DNA of 64,000 bases, taken from contig NZ_JAFGYY010000011.1 in assembly GCF_017491605.1 (NCBI RefSeq), positions 62,001 through 126,000 of the forward strand, read 5' to 3'. This document shows positions 1 to 10,529 of the stretch, piece by piece. The DNA is from Pseudomonas sp. 30_B (GTDB lineage Bacteria > Pseudomonadota > Gammaproteobacteria > Pseudomonadales > Pseudomonadaceae). The notes beneath the pieces were generated by a model. It worked only from the letters and a program-made list of their open reading frames with translations. It was not told the origin of the DNA and made no database searches. A program made the position numbers and the translations under genes. The stretch's first letter is position 1; every line of letters starts with the position of its first letter.

Positions 1-1
1 A

Positions 2-730
2 GATATCCACAAGCACTACGGCCCGCTGGAGGTGCTCAAGGGCATCGACCTCGACGTGCGCCGGGGCGAGGTGATGGTACTGATTGGCCCCAGCGGCTCG
101 GGCAAGAGCACCCTGCTGCGCTGCGTGAACATGCTCGAACAGCCCACCCGCGGCGAGATCCACTTCCAGGGTCAGTTGATCAACGACCGCCGCCGCAGCC
201 ACGGCGCCCAGGAGAAATACCTCAACAGCCTGCGCATGAAAGTCGGCATGGTGTTCCAGCACTTCAACCTGTTCCCCCACCTCACGGTGCTGGAGAACAT
301 CACCATCGCCCCGACCCAGCTGCAGGGCATCGACCCGCGCCAGGCCCGCGCCGAGGCGGAGGAACTGCTGGAGAAGGTCGGCGTGCTGGACAAGCGTGAC
401 GTCTACCCCGGCAACCTTTCCGGCGGGCAGAAGCAGCGGGTGGCCATCGCCCGCGCCCTGGCGCTGAAGCCTGACGCGATGCTGTTCGACGAACCCACCT
501 CGGCACTCGACCCGGAAATGGTCGGCGGCGTGCTGACGGTCATGGAAAGCCTCGCCCGCAGCGGCATGACCATGATGGTGGTGACCCACGAGATGCGCTT
601 TGCCGAGAAGGTCGCCGACCGCGTGGTGTTCATGGCCGACGGCAACATCGTCGAGCAGGGCACCCCGCAGGAAGTGTTCCGCCAGCCGCAGCAGCAACGC
701 ACCCGCTCCTTCCTCGCCGACATCGGCTGA
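2..730 (+). CDS. Amino-acid ABC transporter ATP-binding protein (5' partial)
   Basis: This is the nucleotide-binding subunit of an ABC importer, of the GlnQ/HisP/GltL polar amino-acid type, acting on the cytoplasmic face of the inner membrane. The frame is open to the left edge, so the N-terminus is outside the window; the GTG at 32 falls inside a conserved beta strand and is not the start. Visible in order are Walker [10 protein letters not shown], the Q-loop in [10 protein letters not shown], the signature LSGGQKQR and Walker [11 protein letters not shown] followed by the H-loop VVTHEM. The C-terminal end is typical of the family. Its permease and binding protein are presumably upstream. 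It ends 50 bp before an aminotransferase gene on the same strand, which suggests uptake of the substrate degraded by the downstream enzymes. The substrate cannot be read from the ATPase. Confidence 0.95.
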   Translation, partial: DIHKHYGPLEVLKGIDLDVRRGEVMVLIGPSGSGKSTLLRCVNMLEQPTRGEIHFQGQLINDRRRSHGAQEKYLNSLRMKVGMVFQHFNLFPHLTVLENITIAPTQLQGIDPRQARAEAEELLEKVGVLDKRDVYPGNLSGGQKQRVAIARALALKPDAMLFDEPTSALDPEMVGGVLTVMESLARSGMTMMVVTHEMRFAEKVADRVVFMADGNIVEQGTPQEVFRQPQQQRTRSFLADIG

Positions 731-780
731 TTCGCTACCAAGGGCGCGCCGGGACGCGCGTCATCAACCAGGGGATTCGC

Positions 781-2109
781 ATGTCCGACTACCTGTTCTA
801 CCAATCCTCCGTGCGCCTGCCGACGGTCTCCCACGCCCAGGGCATCTACGCCTGGGACGAGCATGGCAAGCGCTACCTGGACGCCTGCTCCGGGGCCATC
901 GTCGCGCAGCTCGGCCATGGCCATCCGGCGGTGCGCGAGGCGATGCTGGCGCAGCTGGACAAGGTCGCCTTCGCCTACCGCACGCAGTTCGAGAACCAGC
1001 CGGCGGTGGACCTCGCCGAGCGTCTGGTGAACCTCACCGGCCAGCGCTTCGACCGGGTGTTCTTCTCCTCCGGCGGTTCCGAGTCGGTGGAGTCGGCGCT
1101 GAAGATCGCCCGCCAGTACTGGTTCTGCAAGGGCGAGCCGCAGCGCAGCATCTTCATCAGCCGCAAGCCGGCCTACCACGGCTCGACCATGGGCGCGCTG
1201 GCGATGACCAGCTACACGCCGCTGACCCAGCCCTTCGAGCCGATGTTCCAGCATTACCCGAAGATCGCCTCGCCGACCCAGTACCGCGTGCCCGCCGGCC
1301 TGAGCGCCGAGGCCCACGCCCTGGCCTGCGCCGACGAGCTGGAAGCGGCGATCCTGGAAGTCGGCGCGCACAACGTCGCCGCCTTCATCGCCGAGCCCAT
1401 CGGCGGCGCCAGCACCGGCGCGGAAGTCCCGCATGACGTCTACTTCCCGCGCATCCAGGCGATCTGCAAGCGCCACGGCATCCTGCTGATCCTCGACGAA
1501 GTGATGACCGGCATCGGCCGCACCGGGCGCTGGTTCGGCTACGAGCACTGGGACGTGCAGGCCGACATCCTGTGCCTGGCCAAGGGCCTGGGCGCCGGCT
1601 ACTACCCAGTCTCGGCGGTGCTGACCCGCGCCGAGCTGACCGACCCGATCCTCGCCTCCGGCGGCTTCCAGCACGGCTACACCTACGCCGGCAACCCGCT
1701 GGCCAGCGCCACCGCCCTGGCGGTGATCCAGGCCATCGAGGACGAGAACCTGGTGGCCAGGGTGGCCGAGAACGGCGCCTACCTGCTGGAGCGTCTCCAG
1801 GCGCTGGGCGCGCGCTACGAATTCGTCGGCGACGTGCGTGGACGCGGCTACCTGCAGGCCGTCGAGTACGTCGCCGACCGCGAGGGCAAGACACCCTATC
1901 CGCTGGCGGCCAACGTCAGCGACAGCATCACACGCCTGGCCCGCGAGCGCGGCCTGATCATCTACCCGCGCCGCTCGCTGATGGGAGAACAGGGCGACCA
2001 CACGCTGATCTCGCCGCCGCTGATCACCACCCGCCAGCAGTGCGACGAAATCGTCGAGTTGCTGGGCGCCACCTTCGACGCCTTCCAGGCGCAGCAGGCC
2101 GGCCGATGA
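781..2109 (+). CDS. Class III PLP-dependent aminotransferase
   Basis: A fold-type I, class III (omega) aminotransferase of 442 aa, the usual length. It has the SGGSES phosphate-binding segment near residues 97-102, the LDEV aspartate (D239) that contacts the pyridine nitrogen, and the Schiff-base lysine K268 in LAKGLGAGYY. Class III enzymes move an amino group from omega-, beta- or some alpha-amino acids to pyruvate or 2-oxoglutarate. Its stop overlaps the next start as ATGA, so it is translationally coupled to the CoA-transferase alpha subunit. The inference is that it makes the keto acid that the CoA-transferase then activates. The exact amino donor is unknown; beta-alanine- or aminobutyrate-like substrates are possible. 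Confidence 0.92.
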   Translation: MSDYLFYQSSVRLPTVSHAQGIYAWDEHGKRYLDACSGAIVAQLGHGHPAVREAMLAQLDKVAFAYRTQFENQPAVDLAERLVNLTGQRFDRVFFSSGGSESVESALKIARQYWFCKGEPQRSIFISRKPAYHGSTMGALAMTSYTPLTQPFEPMFQHYPKIASPTQYRVPAGLSAEAHALACADELEAAILEVGAHNVAAFIAEPIGGASTGAEVPHDVYFPRIQAICKRHGILLILDEVMTGIGRTGRWFGYEHWDVQADILCLAKGLGAGYYPVSAVLTRAELTDPILASGGFQHGYTYAGNPLASATALAVIQAIEDENLVARVAENGAYLLERLQALGARYEFVGDVRGRGYLQAVEYVADREGKTPYPLAANVSDSITRLARERGLIIYPRRSLMGEQGDHTLISPPLITTRQQCDEIVELLGATFDAFQAQQAGR

Positions 2110-2786
2110 ACAAGCAGTGCTCGCTGGAGCAGGCCATCGCCGGCATCGCCGACGGCAGCAGCATCATGGTCGGCGGCTTCGGCTCGCCCGGCACGCCCTT
2201 CTCCCTGCTGGAGGAACTGGCGCGCCAGGGCAAGCGTGACCTGACCATCATCAAGAACGACGCCAACCAGGACGGCTACGGGGTCTCGCGGCTGATCGAA
2301 GCCGGGGCGATCCGCAGGATGATCACCACCCACCTGGGCCTGAGCGACGCGGCGCGGCGGGCCTTCACCGCCGGCGCGCTGGAAGTCGAGTTCGTTTCCC
2401 AGGGCCTGTTCGCCGAGCGCATCCGCTGCGCCGGCGTCGGCCTGCCGGCCTTCCTCAGCGACATCGAAATCCCCGAGGAGCTGGGCGAGGCGCGCCAGAC
2501 CGTGTCCCTCGACGGTCGCCAGCTCTACGTCGAACCGGCACTACGCGCCGACTACGCCTTCATCGCCGGGCATTGCGCCGACCGCGCTGGCAACCTGCGC
2601 TACCACGGCAGCGCGCGTAACTTCGGCCCGCTCATGGCGATGGCCGCCGACCGCGTGATCGCCGAGGTCTACGACCTGAGCGAGCAGGCGCTGCCCGCGG
2701 ACAGCATCCACACCCCCGGCATCTTCGTGCACCACCTGGTCGCCGTCACAAGGAGCTCCCATGAGTACCAGCCCATCCCTCGCTGA
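2106..2786 (+). CDS. 3-oxoacid CoA-transferase, subunit A
   Basis: The alpha subunit of a class I CoA-transferase (AtoD/PcaI/ScoA type), 226 aa. The N-terminal glycine-rich stretch with VGGFGSPGTP near residues 20-30 is the family CoA-binding signature, and the PEEL and ARNFGPLMAMAA segments are also typical. The ATG at 2106 overlaps the stop of the aminotransferase (ATGA), and the 3' end overlaps the beta-subunit start by 26 nt, so all three are expected to be made in fixed ratio. With its partner it would move CoA from succinyl-CoA or acetyl-CoA to a 3-oxo acid. Substrate choice between acetoacetate, 3-oxoadipate and a related acid cannot be settled by eye. Confidence 0.92.
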   Translation: MNKQCSLEQAIAGIADGSSIMVGGFGSPGTPFSLLEELARQGKRDLTIIKNDANQDGYGVSRLIEAGAIRRMITTHLGLSDAARRAFTAGALEVEFVSQGLFAERIRCAGVGLPAFLSDIEIPEELGEARQTVSLDGRQLYVEPALRADYAFIAGHCADRAGNLRYHGSARNFGPLMAMAADRVIAEVYDLSEQALPADSIHTPGIFVHHLVAVTRSSHEYQPIPR

Positions 2787-3414
2787 CCCGCGGGAAACCA
2801 TCGCCCGCCGGGCCGCGCGGGAAATCCGCGACGGCCAGCTGGTGAACCTCGGCATCGGCCTGCCGACGCTGATTCCGGCCTACGTTCCCGGCGACATCCA
2901 GGTGTGGATTCATTCGGAGAACGGCATCGTCGGGGTCGGCCCGCAGGCCGGCGAACACAACCTCGACGCCGAGCTGATCGACGCCGGCGGCGGCTACGTC
3001 ACCGTGGTGCCGGGCGGCGCCATCGTCGACAGCGCCACCTCCTTCGGCATCATCCGCCGCGGCCTGCTCGACATCACCTTCCTCGGCGCCCTGCAGGTCT
3101 CGCAACACGGCGACCTGGCCAACTGGCTGGTGCCGGGCAAGATAGTCGCCGGCATCGGCGGCGGTGCGGAGCTGGCGCAGAAAGCCCGCCAGGTGATCGT
3201 CACCATGCCGCACTGCGACAAGGACGGCCGCGCCAAGATCGTCGAGCGCTGCGACCTGCCGCTCACCGCCCGGCGCTGCGTGACGCGGATCATCACCGAG
3301 CACGCGGTGTTCGACATCGACGCCGAGGGCCTGCTGCTGCGGGAAATCCTCAGCGACCTGAGCCCTGCGCAACTGCAGGACATCACCGCGCCCTTCCGCG
3401 ACGCCCGCGCCTGA
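2761..3414 (+). CDS. 3-oxoacid CoA-transferase, subunit B
   Basis: The beta subunit of the CoA-transferase, 217 aa. It carries the catalytic SENG motif at residues 52-55, in which E53 forms the glutamyl-CoA thioester, and the downstream GIGGGAELA glycine-rich loop. A strong AAGGAG site sits inside the end of the alpha-subunit gene directly before ATG 2761. It is followed 13 bp later by a thiolase gene, which is the expected next step: a 3-oxoacyl-CoA is cleaved by CoA. The closest functional analogues are PcaJ, AtoA and dehydrocarnitine CoA-transferase B; which one applies here is open. Confidence 0.93.
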   Translation: MSTSPSLADPRETIARRAAREIRDGQLVNLGIGLPTLIPAYVPGDIQVWIHSENGIVGVGPQAGEHNLDAELIDAGGGYVTVVPGGAIVDSATSFGIIRRGLLDITFLGALQVSQHGDLANWLVPGKIVAGIGGGAELAQKARQVIVTMPHCDKDGRAKIVERCDLPLTARRCVTRIITEHAVFDIDAEGLLLREILSDLSPAQLQDITAPFRDARA

Positions 3415-3427
3415 TCCGGACTCCATC

Positions 3428-4624
3428 ATGACGACCAAGACCAACACGGCATACATCGCCGGCTACGCCCGCACGCCTATCGGTCGGGCCTATCGCGGCG
3501 CCTTCAACGACACCGACGCCCCGACCCTGGCCGCCTTCGCCCTGCGCGCGGTGCTGCGACGCAGCGACCTCGACCCGCAGCTGATCGACGACGTGATCCT
3601 CGGCTGCGCCCTGCCCGAAGGCTCGCAGTACTACAACATCGGCCGCATGGCGGCGCTGGCGGCAGCGCTGCCGGTACGCACGCCGGGCATGACGGTGGAC
3701 CGCCAGTGCGCTTCCGGACTGATGTCCGTGGCCATCGCCAGCCAGCGCATCCAGGCCGGCGACGCGGAGCTGATCCTGGCCGGCGGCGTGGAGTCCATCA
3801 GCCTGGTGCAGAACTCGCACATGAACGCCTACCGCCGCCAGGACCGCCAGTTGCTGGAGCGCCTGCCGGCGGCCTACATGCCGATGGTGGAAACCGCCGA
3901 AGTGGTCGCCACGCGCTATGGCGTCAGCCGTGAGGCACAGGACGCCTTTGCCCTGGAAAGCCAGCGGCGCGCCGCCACGGCGCAGGCTCAAGGTCTGTTC
4001 GCGGAAGAGATCGCAGCGGTACGCACCGTGCAACGGATCGAGGACCGCAGCAGCGGCGAGCAGTCCTTCGTCGAGATCGACGTGGCTCGCGACGAATGCC
4101 CCCGCCCCAGCACCACGGCCGAAGGCCTGGCGGCGCTATCGCCGGTATTCGCGCAGGGCTCGGTCAGCGCCGGCAACGCCTGCCCGCTGTCGGACGGCTC
4201 GGCCGCCTGCCTGGTGGTCTCCGAAGCGGAGCTGCAACGTCATCGGCTGCAACCGCTGGGCCGCCTGGTCAGCTGCGTGGTGGAAGGCTGCGCGCCGGAC
4301 GAGATGGGCATCGGCCCGGTCCCGGCGATCCGCAAGCTGCTGCAACGCAACCGCCTGACGGTGGACGACATTGACCTCTGGGAAATCAACGAAGCCTTCG
4401 CCTCCCAGGTGCTGTACTGCGCGCAGACCCTGGGCCTGCCGGCCGAGCGGCTGAACGTCAATGGCGGCGCCATCGCCCTCGGCCATCCCTACGGCATGAG
4501 CGGCACCCGGCTGGTCGGCCACGCGCTGCTCGAAGGGCGTCGCCGCCAGGCGCGCTACGTCGTGGTCAGCATGTGCATCGGCGGCGGCCAGGGCGCGGCG
4601 GCATTGTTCGAATGCCTGTCCTGA
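3428..4624 (+). CDS. Acetyl-CoA C-acyltransferase (thiolase)
   Basis: A thiolase of 398 aa that should cleave a 3-oxoacyl-CoA to acetyl-CoA and a shortened acyl-CoA. The nucleophile C94 is in the DRQCASG motif, the NEAFA motif and GGAIALGHP supply the asparagine/histidine oxyanion-hole residues, and the C-terminal CIGGGQG motif carries the second active-site cysteine. It is the last gene of the aminotransferase/CoA-transferase operon, ending just before a hairpin terminator. The sequence has a FadA-like DRQCASG segment, and it is clearly different from the second thiolase at 37526, so the two are not recent duplicates. A substrate beyond 3-oxoacyl-CoA is not assigned. Confidence 0.93.
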   Translation: MTTKTNTAYIAGYARTPIGRAYRGAFNDTDAPTLAAFALRAVLRRSDLDPQLIDDVILGCALPEGSQYYNIGRMAALAAALPVRTPGMTVDRQCASGLMSVAIASQRIQAGDAELILAGGVESISLVQNSHMNAYRRQDRQLLERLPAAYMPMVETAEVVATRYGVSREAQDAFALESQRRAATAQAQGLFAEEIAAVRTVQRIEDRSSGEQSFVEIDVARDECPRPSTTAEGLAALSPVFAQGSVSAGNACPLSDGSAACLVVSEAELQRHRLQPLGRLVSCVVEGCAPDEMGIGPVPAIRKLLQRNRLTVDDIDLWEINEAFASQVLYCAQTLGLPAERLNVNGGAIALGHPYGMSGTRLVGHALLEGRRRQARYVVVSMCIGGGQGAAALFECLS

Positions 4625-4642
4625 GCTGAACAGCGCACCCAG

Positions 4643-4671
4643 AAAAAGGCCCCGCAAGCGGGGCCTCTTCC
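4643..4671. terminator. Bidirectional intrinsic terminator, thiolase / trxB
   Basis: A GC-rich hairpin, AGGCCCCGC-aa-GCGGGGCCT, is preceded by an A run (terminator tail for the minus strand) and followed by a pyrimidine-rich stretch. It lies between the convergent thiolase and trxB genes and can end both transcripts. Confidence 0.85.
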
Positions 4672-4693
4672 TGCACGCAGGCTCTTCGGGCCG

Positions 4694-6066
<1,373 letters not shown>

Positions 6067-8016
6067 ATGATCAACAGTCACCCCATGAATCTTCGCGCAC
6101 GCCTGCTTCTGCTGTTCCTGCCCCTGTTCGCCGCCAGCCTCGCCGGGGTGTGGATGCTGTCGGACAGCATCCTGCTCGACCGCTTCGACCGCGGCGACCG
6201 CCAGCGACTGGCCGATGAGGTTCGCATCGTCCACAAGCGCATCGCCTTCGAGAAGCAGCGCTACCTCGATATCGTGCGCAGCTATGCCTGGTGGGACGCC
6301 AGCTACGCCTTCATGCACACCCCCGACCCGAAGTTCGTCACGGAGAACCTCGATATCGACATGCTCGGCTTTCTCGGCTTCGACTATGTGCTGTACGTCG
6401 ACCGCCAGGGCCGGATTGTTGGCCAGCAATGGGGGCTCGACAATCTCTCCGAACGCATTCCCGGCGCGCCCGCGACCAATCCGGAGACGCTGCAGCGCGA
6501 CATCCTGAAGACCGCCATCGAGCTCGGCGCCCTCGACGTCGCGGGCGATACGCGGCACAGCATCGATCAGCTCGTGCAGATCGACGGCGTGCCGCAACTG
6601 CTGCTCAGCTATCCGATCAGCGACACCGACGGTCACGCCGAACCCGCTGGCGCGATGATCGCCGGCGTGCTGTTCGACAAGCGGCGCATGGCCGGACTCG
6701 AAGACCAGATGGGCGCGCACCTGCGCCTGACCAGCGATGCCAGCTCCGACAGCACCTGGCGGCCGCTGAACATCCCCAACAACCGCGGTGCCACACTGCT
6801 CAGCCCGCGCCAACTGCTGGGCAGGAACACCCAGCAGATGTCCTTGCTCTACCTGAACTCCAAGGGCCAGCCGCAGATGCGCATCGAGGTCAGCAGCCCC
6901 AGGCCGCTGTACCTGCAAGGCCGGCAGTCGATCCGCCTGTTCCTCTACCTGGCCATGGCCCTGCTGGCCGTCGCCCTGCTGCTGGCTTACCTGGCGCTGG
7001 AGCTCTGGATCATCCGCCGCGTGCGCATGCTCAACCGCGAAGTGTCCAGCATCGGTCCGGACGACAACCAGCAGCGTCTCGGCAGCCTGGGTGAGGATGA
7101 GCTCGGCCAGCTCGCCGGCGAGATGAACCACATGCTCGACCGCCTGGAGCAGAGCGAGGCGCGGGACCGGGCGATCCTCGATGCGATCCGCGACGGCTAC
7201 TTCGAGATGGACCACAAGGGCATCCTGCTCACCGTCAACGCCGCGCTGTGCCGGATGCTCGGCTATTCGGCGCAAGACCTCGTCGGCCGTCACTACAGCC
7301 TGCTGCTGCCCGCGGAAGACGCCCGGCGCGCCCAGGCACTCTATATCCAGGTGCGCGACGACCAGCGCGAGACCACCTTCTCCGCGCCCTTCAAATGCGG
7401 CGACGGACGCCTGCTCAACTGCGAGACACGCTGCTCGGCGATCCGCGACAATCAAGGCGTGTTTGGCGGATTCCGCGGCATCCTGCGCGACATCAGCCAG
7501 CATGTCGCCTACCAGAACCAGTTGATCGACCTCGCCTTCCGCGATGCCGTGACCGGCCTGGGCAACCGCAAGGCGTTCGACGAGCAGTTGCCGGCGGCGA
7601 TCATCCGTTGCGAACGGGTCGCCCTGCTGTACATCGACCTGGACCGCTTCAAGCAGGTCAACGACCGCTTCGGCCACGCCACCGGCGACGCCCTGTTGGC
7701 CGCCGTCGGGGAGCGCCTGCATAACAGCCTGCGCCAGCCGGACCAGGCCTACCGCCTGGGTGGCGACGAGTTCGCCGTACTCCTGGAAAACGCCGAGCCG
7801 CCGCAGGCCGAAAGCCTCGGCATGCGCCTGCTGCAGGTGCTGGGCAGCCCCTACGAACTGAGCGGCCAGACCATCGACTTCGTCACCCCGAGCATCGGCA
7901 TCGCGTTTTATCCACAGGACGCCGACGACGCCGAGGACCTTACCCGCGCCGCCGACGTCGCCATGTACCAGGCCAAGCAGGAACGCAACCGCTGCCAGCG
8001 CTACAGCGCCATATGA
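6067..8016 (+). CDS. CHASE4-PAS-GGDEF diguanylate cyclase
   Basis: A membrane-bound sensor of 649 aa expected to make cyclic di-GMP. A first membrane segment (about residues 11-31) and a second (about 289-312) enclose a periplasmic region with the RSYAWWDASYAF signature of CHASE4 domains. After a short HAMP-like linker there is a PAS domain (about 365-480) and a GGDEF domain. The active-site GGDEF at 565-569 is intact, the metal-binding YIDLDRFKQVND segment is present, and RQPD at 556-559 fits the inhibitory I-site (RxxD five residues before GGDEF). No EAL domain is present. So it should be an active, product-inhibited cyclase responding to a periplasmic signal of unknown nature. The start could also be the ATG at 6085. 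Confidence 0.92.
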   Translation: MINSHPMNLRARLLLLFLPLFAASLAGVWMLSDSILLDRFDRGDRQRLADEVRIVHKRIAFEKQRYLDIVRSYAWWDASYAFMHTPDPKFVTENLDIDMLGFLGFDYVLYVDRQGRIVGQQWGLDNLSERIPGAPATNPETLQRDILKTAIELGALDVAGDTRHSIDQLVQIDGVPQLLLSYPISDTDGHAEPAGAMIAGVLFDKRRMAGLEDQMGAHLRLTSDASSDSTWRPLNIPNNRGATLLSPRQLLGRNTQQMSLLYLNSKGQPQMRIEVSSPRPLYLQGRQSIRLFLYLAMALLAVALLLAYLALELWIIRRVRMLNREVSSIGPDDNQQRLGSLGEDELGQLAGEMNHMLDRLEQSEARDRAILDAIRDGYFEMDHKGILLTVNAALCRMLGYSAQDLVGRHYSLLLPAEDARRAQALYIQVRDDQRETTFSAPFKCGDGRLLNCETRCSAIRDNQGVFGGFRGILRDISQHVAYQNQLIDLAFRDAVTGLGNRKAFDEQLPAAIIRCERVALLYIDLDRFKQVNDRFGHATGDALLAAVGERLHNSLRQPDQAYRLGGDEFAVLLENAEPPQAESLGMRLLQVLGSPYELSGQTIDFVTPSIGIAFYPQDADDAEDLTRAADVAMYQAKQERNRCQRYSAI

Positions 8017-8115
8017 GCCGCCACATACCCGGCAAAACACACGGCTCGCCGGCCCTTTGCCGGGTCTGTTAAGGTCGCAGCCGCGTTACCTTTGGAGAGT
8101 CCCCTGGAGAGCCTC

Positions 8116-8856
8116 ATGCCCAACCTGAGCGGCCCGCAATACCTGAGCGAAGGCCTGAAACTGATGATGCGCCCTGGCCTGCGGCTGTTCGTGCTGCTGC
8201 CGCTGAGCATCAACCTCATCCTCTTCGTCGGCCTGATCGGCTTTGCGGTGAGCGAGTTCAGCCACTGGGTCGACGCCCTGATGCCCAGCCTGCCCGACTG
8301 GCTGAGCTTCCTGCAGTTCATCCTCTGGCCGCTGTTCGTCGCGCTGGTGCTGCTGATCGTGTTCTTCACCTTCACCCTGATCGCCAACCTGATCGCCGCG
8401 CCCTTCAACGGCTTCCTCGCGGAAAAGGTCGAAGTGGTGGTGCGCGGCACCGACGACTTCCCCGAATTCAGCTGGACCGAACTGATCGCCATGGTGCCGC
8501 GCACCATCGGCCGCGAGCTTCGCAAGCTCGGTTACTTCCTGCCGCGCGCCATCGGCCTGTTCATCCTCAGCCTGATCCCCGGCCTGAACCTGATCGCCGC
8601 ACCGCTGTGGCTGCTGTTCGGCGTGTGGATGATGGCCGTGCAGTACATCGACTACCCGGCGGACAACCACAAACTGGGCTGGAACGAGATGCTCGCCTGG
8701 CTGCGCAGCAAGCGCTGGGCGTGCATGGGCTTTGGCGGCATCACCTACCTCGCCCTGCTGATCCCGGTGGTCAACCTGGTCGCCATGCCCGCCGCCGTGG
8801 CCGGCGCGGTGCTGTTCTGGGTGCGCGAGGGTGGCGACAAGGCGCTGGTGAAGTAA
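8116..8856 (+). CDS. cysZ: Sulfate transporter CysZ
   Basis: CysZ is an inner-membrane protein that admits sulfate for assimilatory cysteine synthesis. The 246-aa product has several long hydrophobic segments (about residues 22-50, 70-100, 145-175 and 205-235) and begins with [12 protein letters not shown], the usual N-terminus in Pseudomonas. The ATG at 8116 has GGAGAG upstream; a TTG at 8092 would also be in frame but adds residues not typical of the family. Located 99 bp after the diguanylate cyclase and on the same strand, so co-transcription is possible. Confidence 0.93.
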   Translation: MPNLSGPQYLSEGLKLMMRPGLRLFVLLPLSINLILFVGLIGFAVSEFSHWVDALMPSLPDWLSFLQFILWPLFVALVLLIVFFTFTLIANLIAAPFNGFLAEKVEVVVRGTDDFPEFSWTELIAMVPRTIGRELRKLGYFLPRAIGLFILSLIPGLNLIAAPLWLLFGVWMMAVQYIDYPADNHKLGWNEMLAWLRSKRWACMGFGGITYLALLIPVVNLVAMPAAVAGAVLFWVREGGDKALVK

Positions 8857-8954
8857 TCACCTGCGCCGTACGAACCTTCCGATTTGCACGGCGAGCGCTG
8901 ACCGCCGCCGGGGAAATTCGTCCAATGGCGTTTTTCCCCGGCCACGAGATTTCC

Positions 8955-9254
8955 ATGCGCTCACTGCTTGCCCTGCTCCTCGCCCTCAACCTGGGCACGG
9001 CCCTGGCTGACGATTACGACAGCCGCTTCCGCACCACCCTGCCCCCACAGCCTGAAGCGCCAGCGGAACTGCCGAGCGAGCCGGCCTTCCGCATCACTCA
9101 GGACGGCTCGCTGATTCGCCCGCCGGGCGAGCGAATGATCGACAGCGGCAATCCCCTGCTCGACGCCGACGAATCCCGCGAGCGTGCGAACTGCCTGCGC
9201 ATTCGCCAGCGCGTCGCCGACCAGGGCAGATTTCCCAGCTTCGGCTGCGACTGA
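8955..9254 (+). CDS. Small secreted protein, hypothetical
   Basis: A 99-aa product with a clear Sec signal peptide: charged MR start, hydrophobic core SLLALLLALNLG and an ALA-D cleavage site after residue 18. The mature part is proline- and acid-rich with two cysteines near the C-terminus (NCLRIRQ and FGCD) that could form a disulfide in the periplasm. No family recognised. An alternative ATG at 8925 would add ten residues in front of the signal peptide and is less likely. It stands between cysZ and a glycosyltransferase on the same strand, with no strong terminator in between. Confidence 0.7.
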   Translation: MRSLLALLLALNLGTALADDYDSRFRTTLPPQPEAPAELPSEPAFRITQDGSLIRPPGERMIDSGNPLLDADESRERANCLRIRQRVADQGRFPSFGCD

Positions 9255-9320
9255 GCCGCTGTCACATTTCGATCATCGCGGCGTCATCGGCGCGCCACTG
9301 CGCGCCATGACACTGCGGAC

Positions 9321-10526
9321 ATGACGAAAAATCTTCTGCGCATTGCGCTGATCAGCGAAACCTTTCCGCCGGAAATCAACGGCGTTGCCAATACCCTCGG
9401 CCGACTGGCTGCGGGGCTGTTGCGCCGGGGCCATCAGATCCAGGTCGTGAGACCACGGCAACAATGCGACGGCAGCCGTCATAGCGACGCCGAACTGGTG
9501 CTGACCCGGGGCTGGCCGCTGCCGGGCTACCCGGGGCTGCAATGGGGGCAGTCCTGCCTGCACAAGCTGCTGCGCCACTGGCAGGGGCTGCGTCCCGACG
9601 TGCTCTACATCGCCACTGAAGGCCCCCTGGGCCTGGCCGCCCTGCGCGCCGCGCGGCGCCTGCGGATTCCGGTGATCAGCGGCTTCCACACCAATTTCCA
9701 GCAGTACAGTGCGCACTACGGCTTCGGCCCGCTGATGCGTCTGGTGACCCTGTACCTGCGCTGGTTCCACAACCGCACCCAGCAGACCCTGGTACCCAGC
9801 GTCAGCCAGTCGCTGGAATTGCAGCGGCGCGGCTTCGAACGCCTGGCGCAACTGTCGCGCGGCGTCGACAGCCAGCTGTTCAACCCCGCTCGCCGCGACG
9901 ATGTGCTGCGCCGCGAATGGGGTCTGGGCGAACGCGATATCGCCGTGCTGCACGTGGGCCGACTGGCGGCGGAGAAGAACCTGTCGCTACTGGGCAGCAG
10001 CTTCCGCGCACTATGCGCGGCGCACCCGCAGCTCAAGCTGCGCCTGGTCATCGTCGGCGACGGCCCTCAGCGCGCCCAGTTGCAGAGGGAATTGCCCGAA
10101 GCGGTGTTCTGCGGCCTGCAACGCGGCGAGGAACTGGCGCGTCACTACGCCAGCGGCGACCTGTTCCTGTTCCCCAGCCTGTCGGAAACCTTCGGCAACG
10201 TCGTACTCGAAGCCCTGGCCTCAGGGCTGGCCGTGGTGGCCTTCGACCAGGCGGCAGCCGGGCAGCACATCCGCCACGGGCACAACGGCACGCTGGCGAG
10301 CCCCGGCGACAACCAGGGCTTCTTCGAGGCGGCCAGCTGGCTGCTGGGCGACCCCGAGCGTCTGCGCCGGGTGCGCCTGAACGCCCGCCACCACGCGGGG
10401 CATCAGGCCTGGGATGCCGTGGTGGAGCGATTCGAAGGTTATCTACAGGAAGCCTGCCGCCTGGCGCTGCACGGAAAGACCGCCACCGGCCTCAGGCCGG
10501 TGGGCGGGTCCTCCGTGCACAAATGA
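9321..10526 (+). CDS. GT4-family glycosyltransferase
   Basis: A retaining GT-B glycosyltransferase of 401 aa. The N-terminal ETFPPEINGVANTLG loop is the acceptor-side glycine-rich start typical of GT4 enzymes such as mannosyl- and digalactosyl-type transferases, and the C-terminal half has HVGRLAAEKN followed by the SETFGNVVLEALASG sugar-nucleotide binding motif with the EX7E glutamates. No membrane segments. It probably glycosylates a lipid or envelope precursor using a nucleotide sugar; donor and acceptor are not evident. Only three bases separate its stop from the end of the convergent degV gene, so the two transcripts must overlap. Confidence 0.9.
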   Translation: MTKNLLRIALISETFPPEINGVANTLGRLAAGLLRRGHQIQVVRPRQQCDGSRHSDAELVLTRGWPLPGYPGLQWGQSCLHKLLRHWQGLRPDVLYIATEGPLGLAALRAARRLRIPVISGFHTNFQQYSAHYGFGPLMRLVTLYLRWFHNRTQQTLVPSVSQSLELQRRGFERLAQLSRGVDSQLFNPARRDDVLRREWGLGERDIAVLHVGRLAAEKNLSLLGSSFRALCAAHPQLKLRLVIVGDGPQRAQLQRELPEAVFCGLQRGEELARHYASGDLFLFPSLSETFGNVVLEALASGLAVVAFDQAAAGQHIRHGHNGTLASPGDNQGFFEAASWLLGDPERLRRVRLNARHHAGHQAWDAVVERFEGYLQEACRLALHGKTATGLRPVGGSSVHK

Positions 10527-10529
10527 GAC

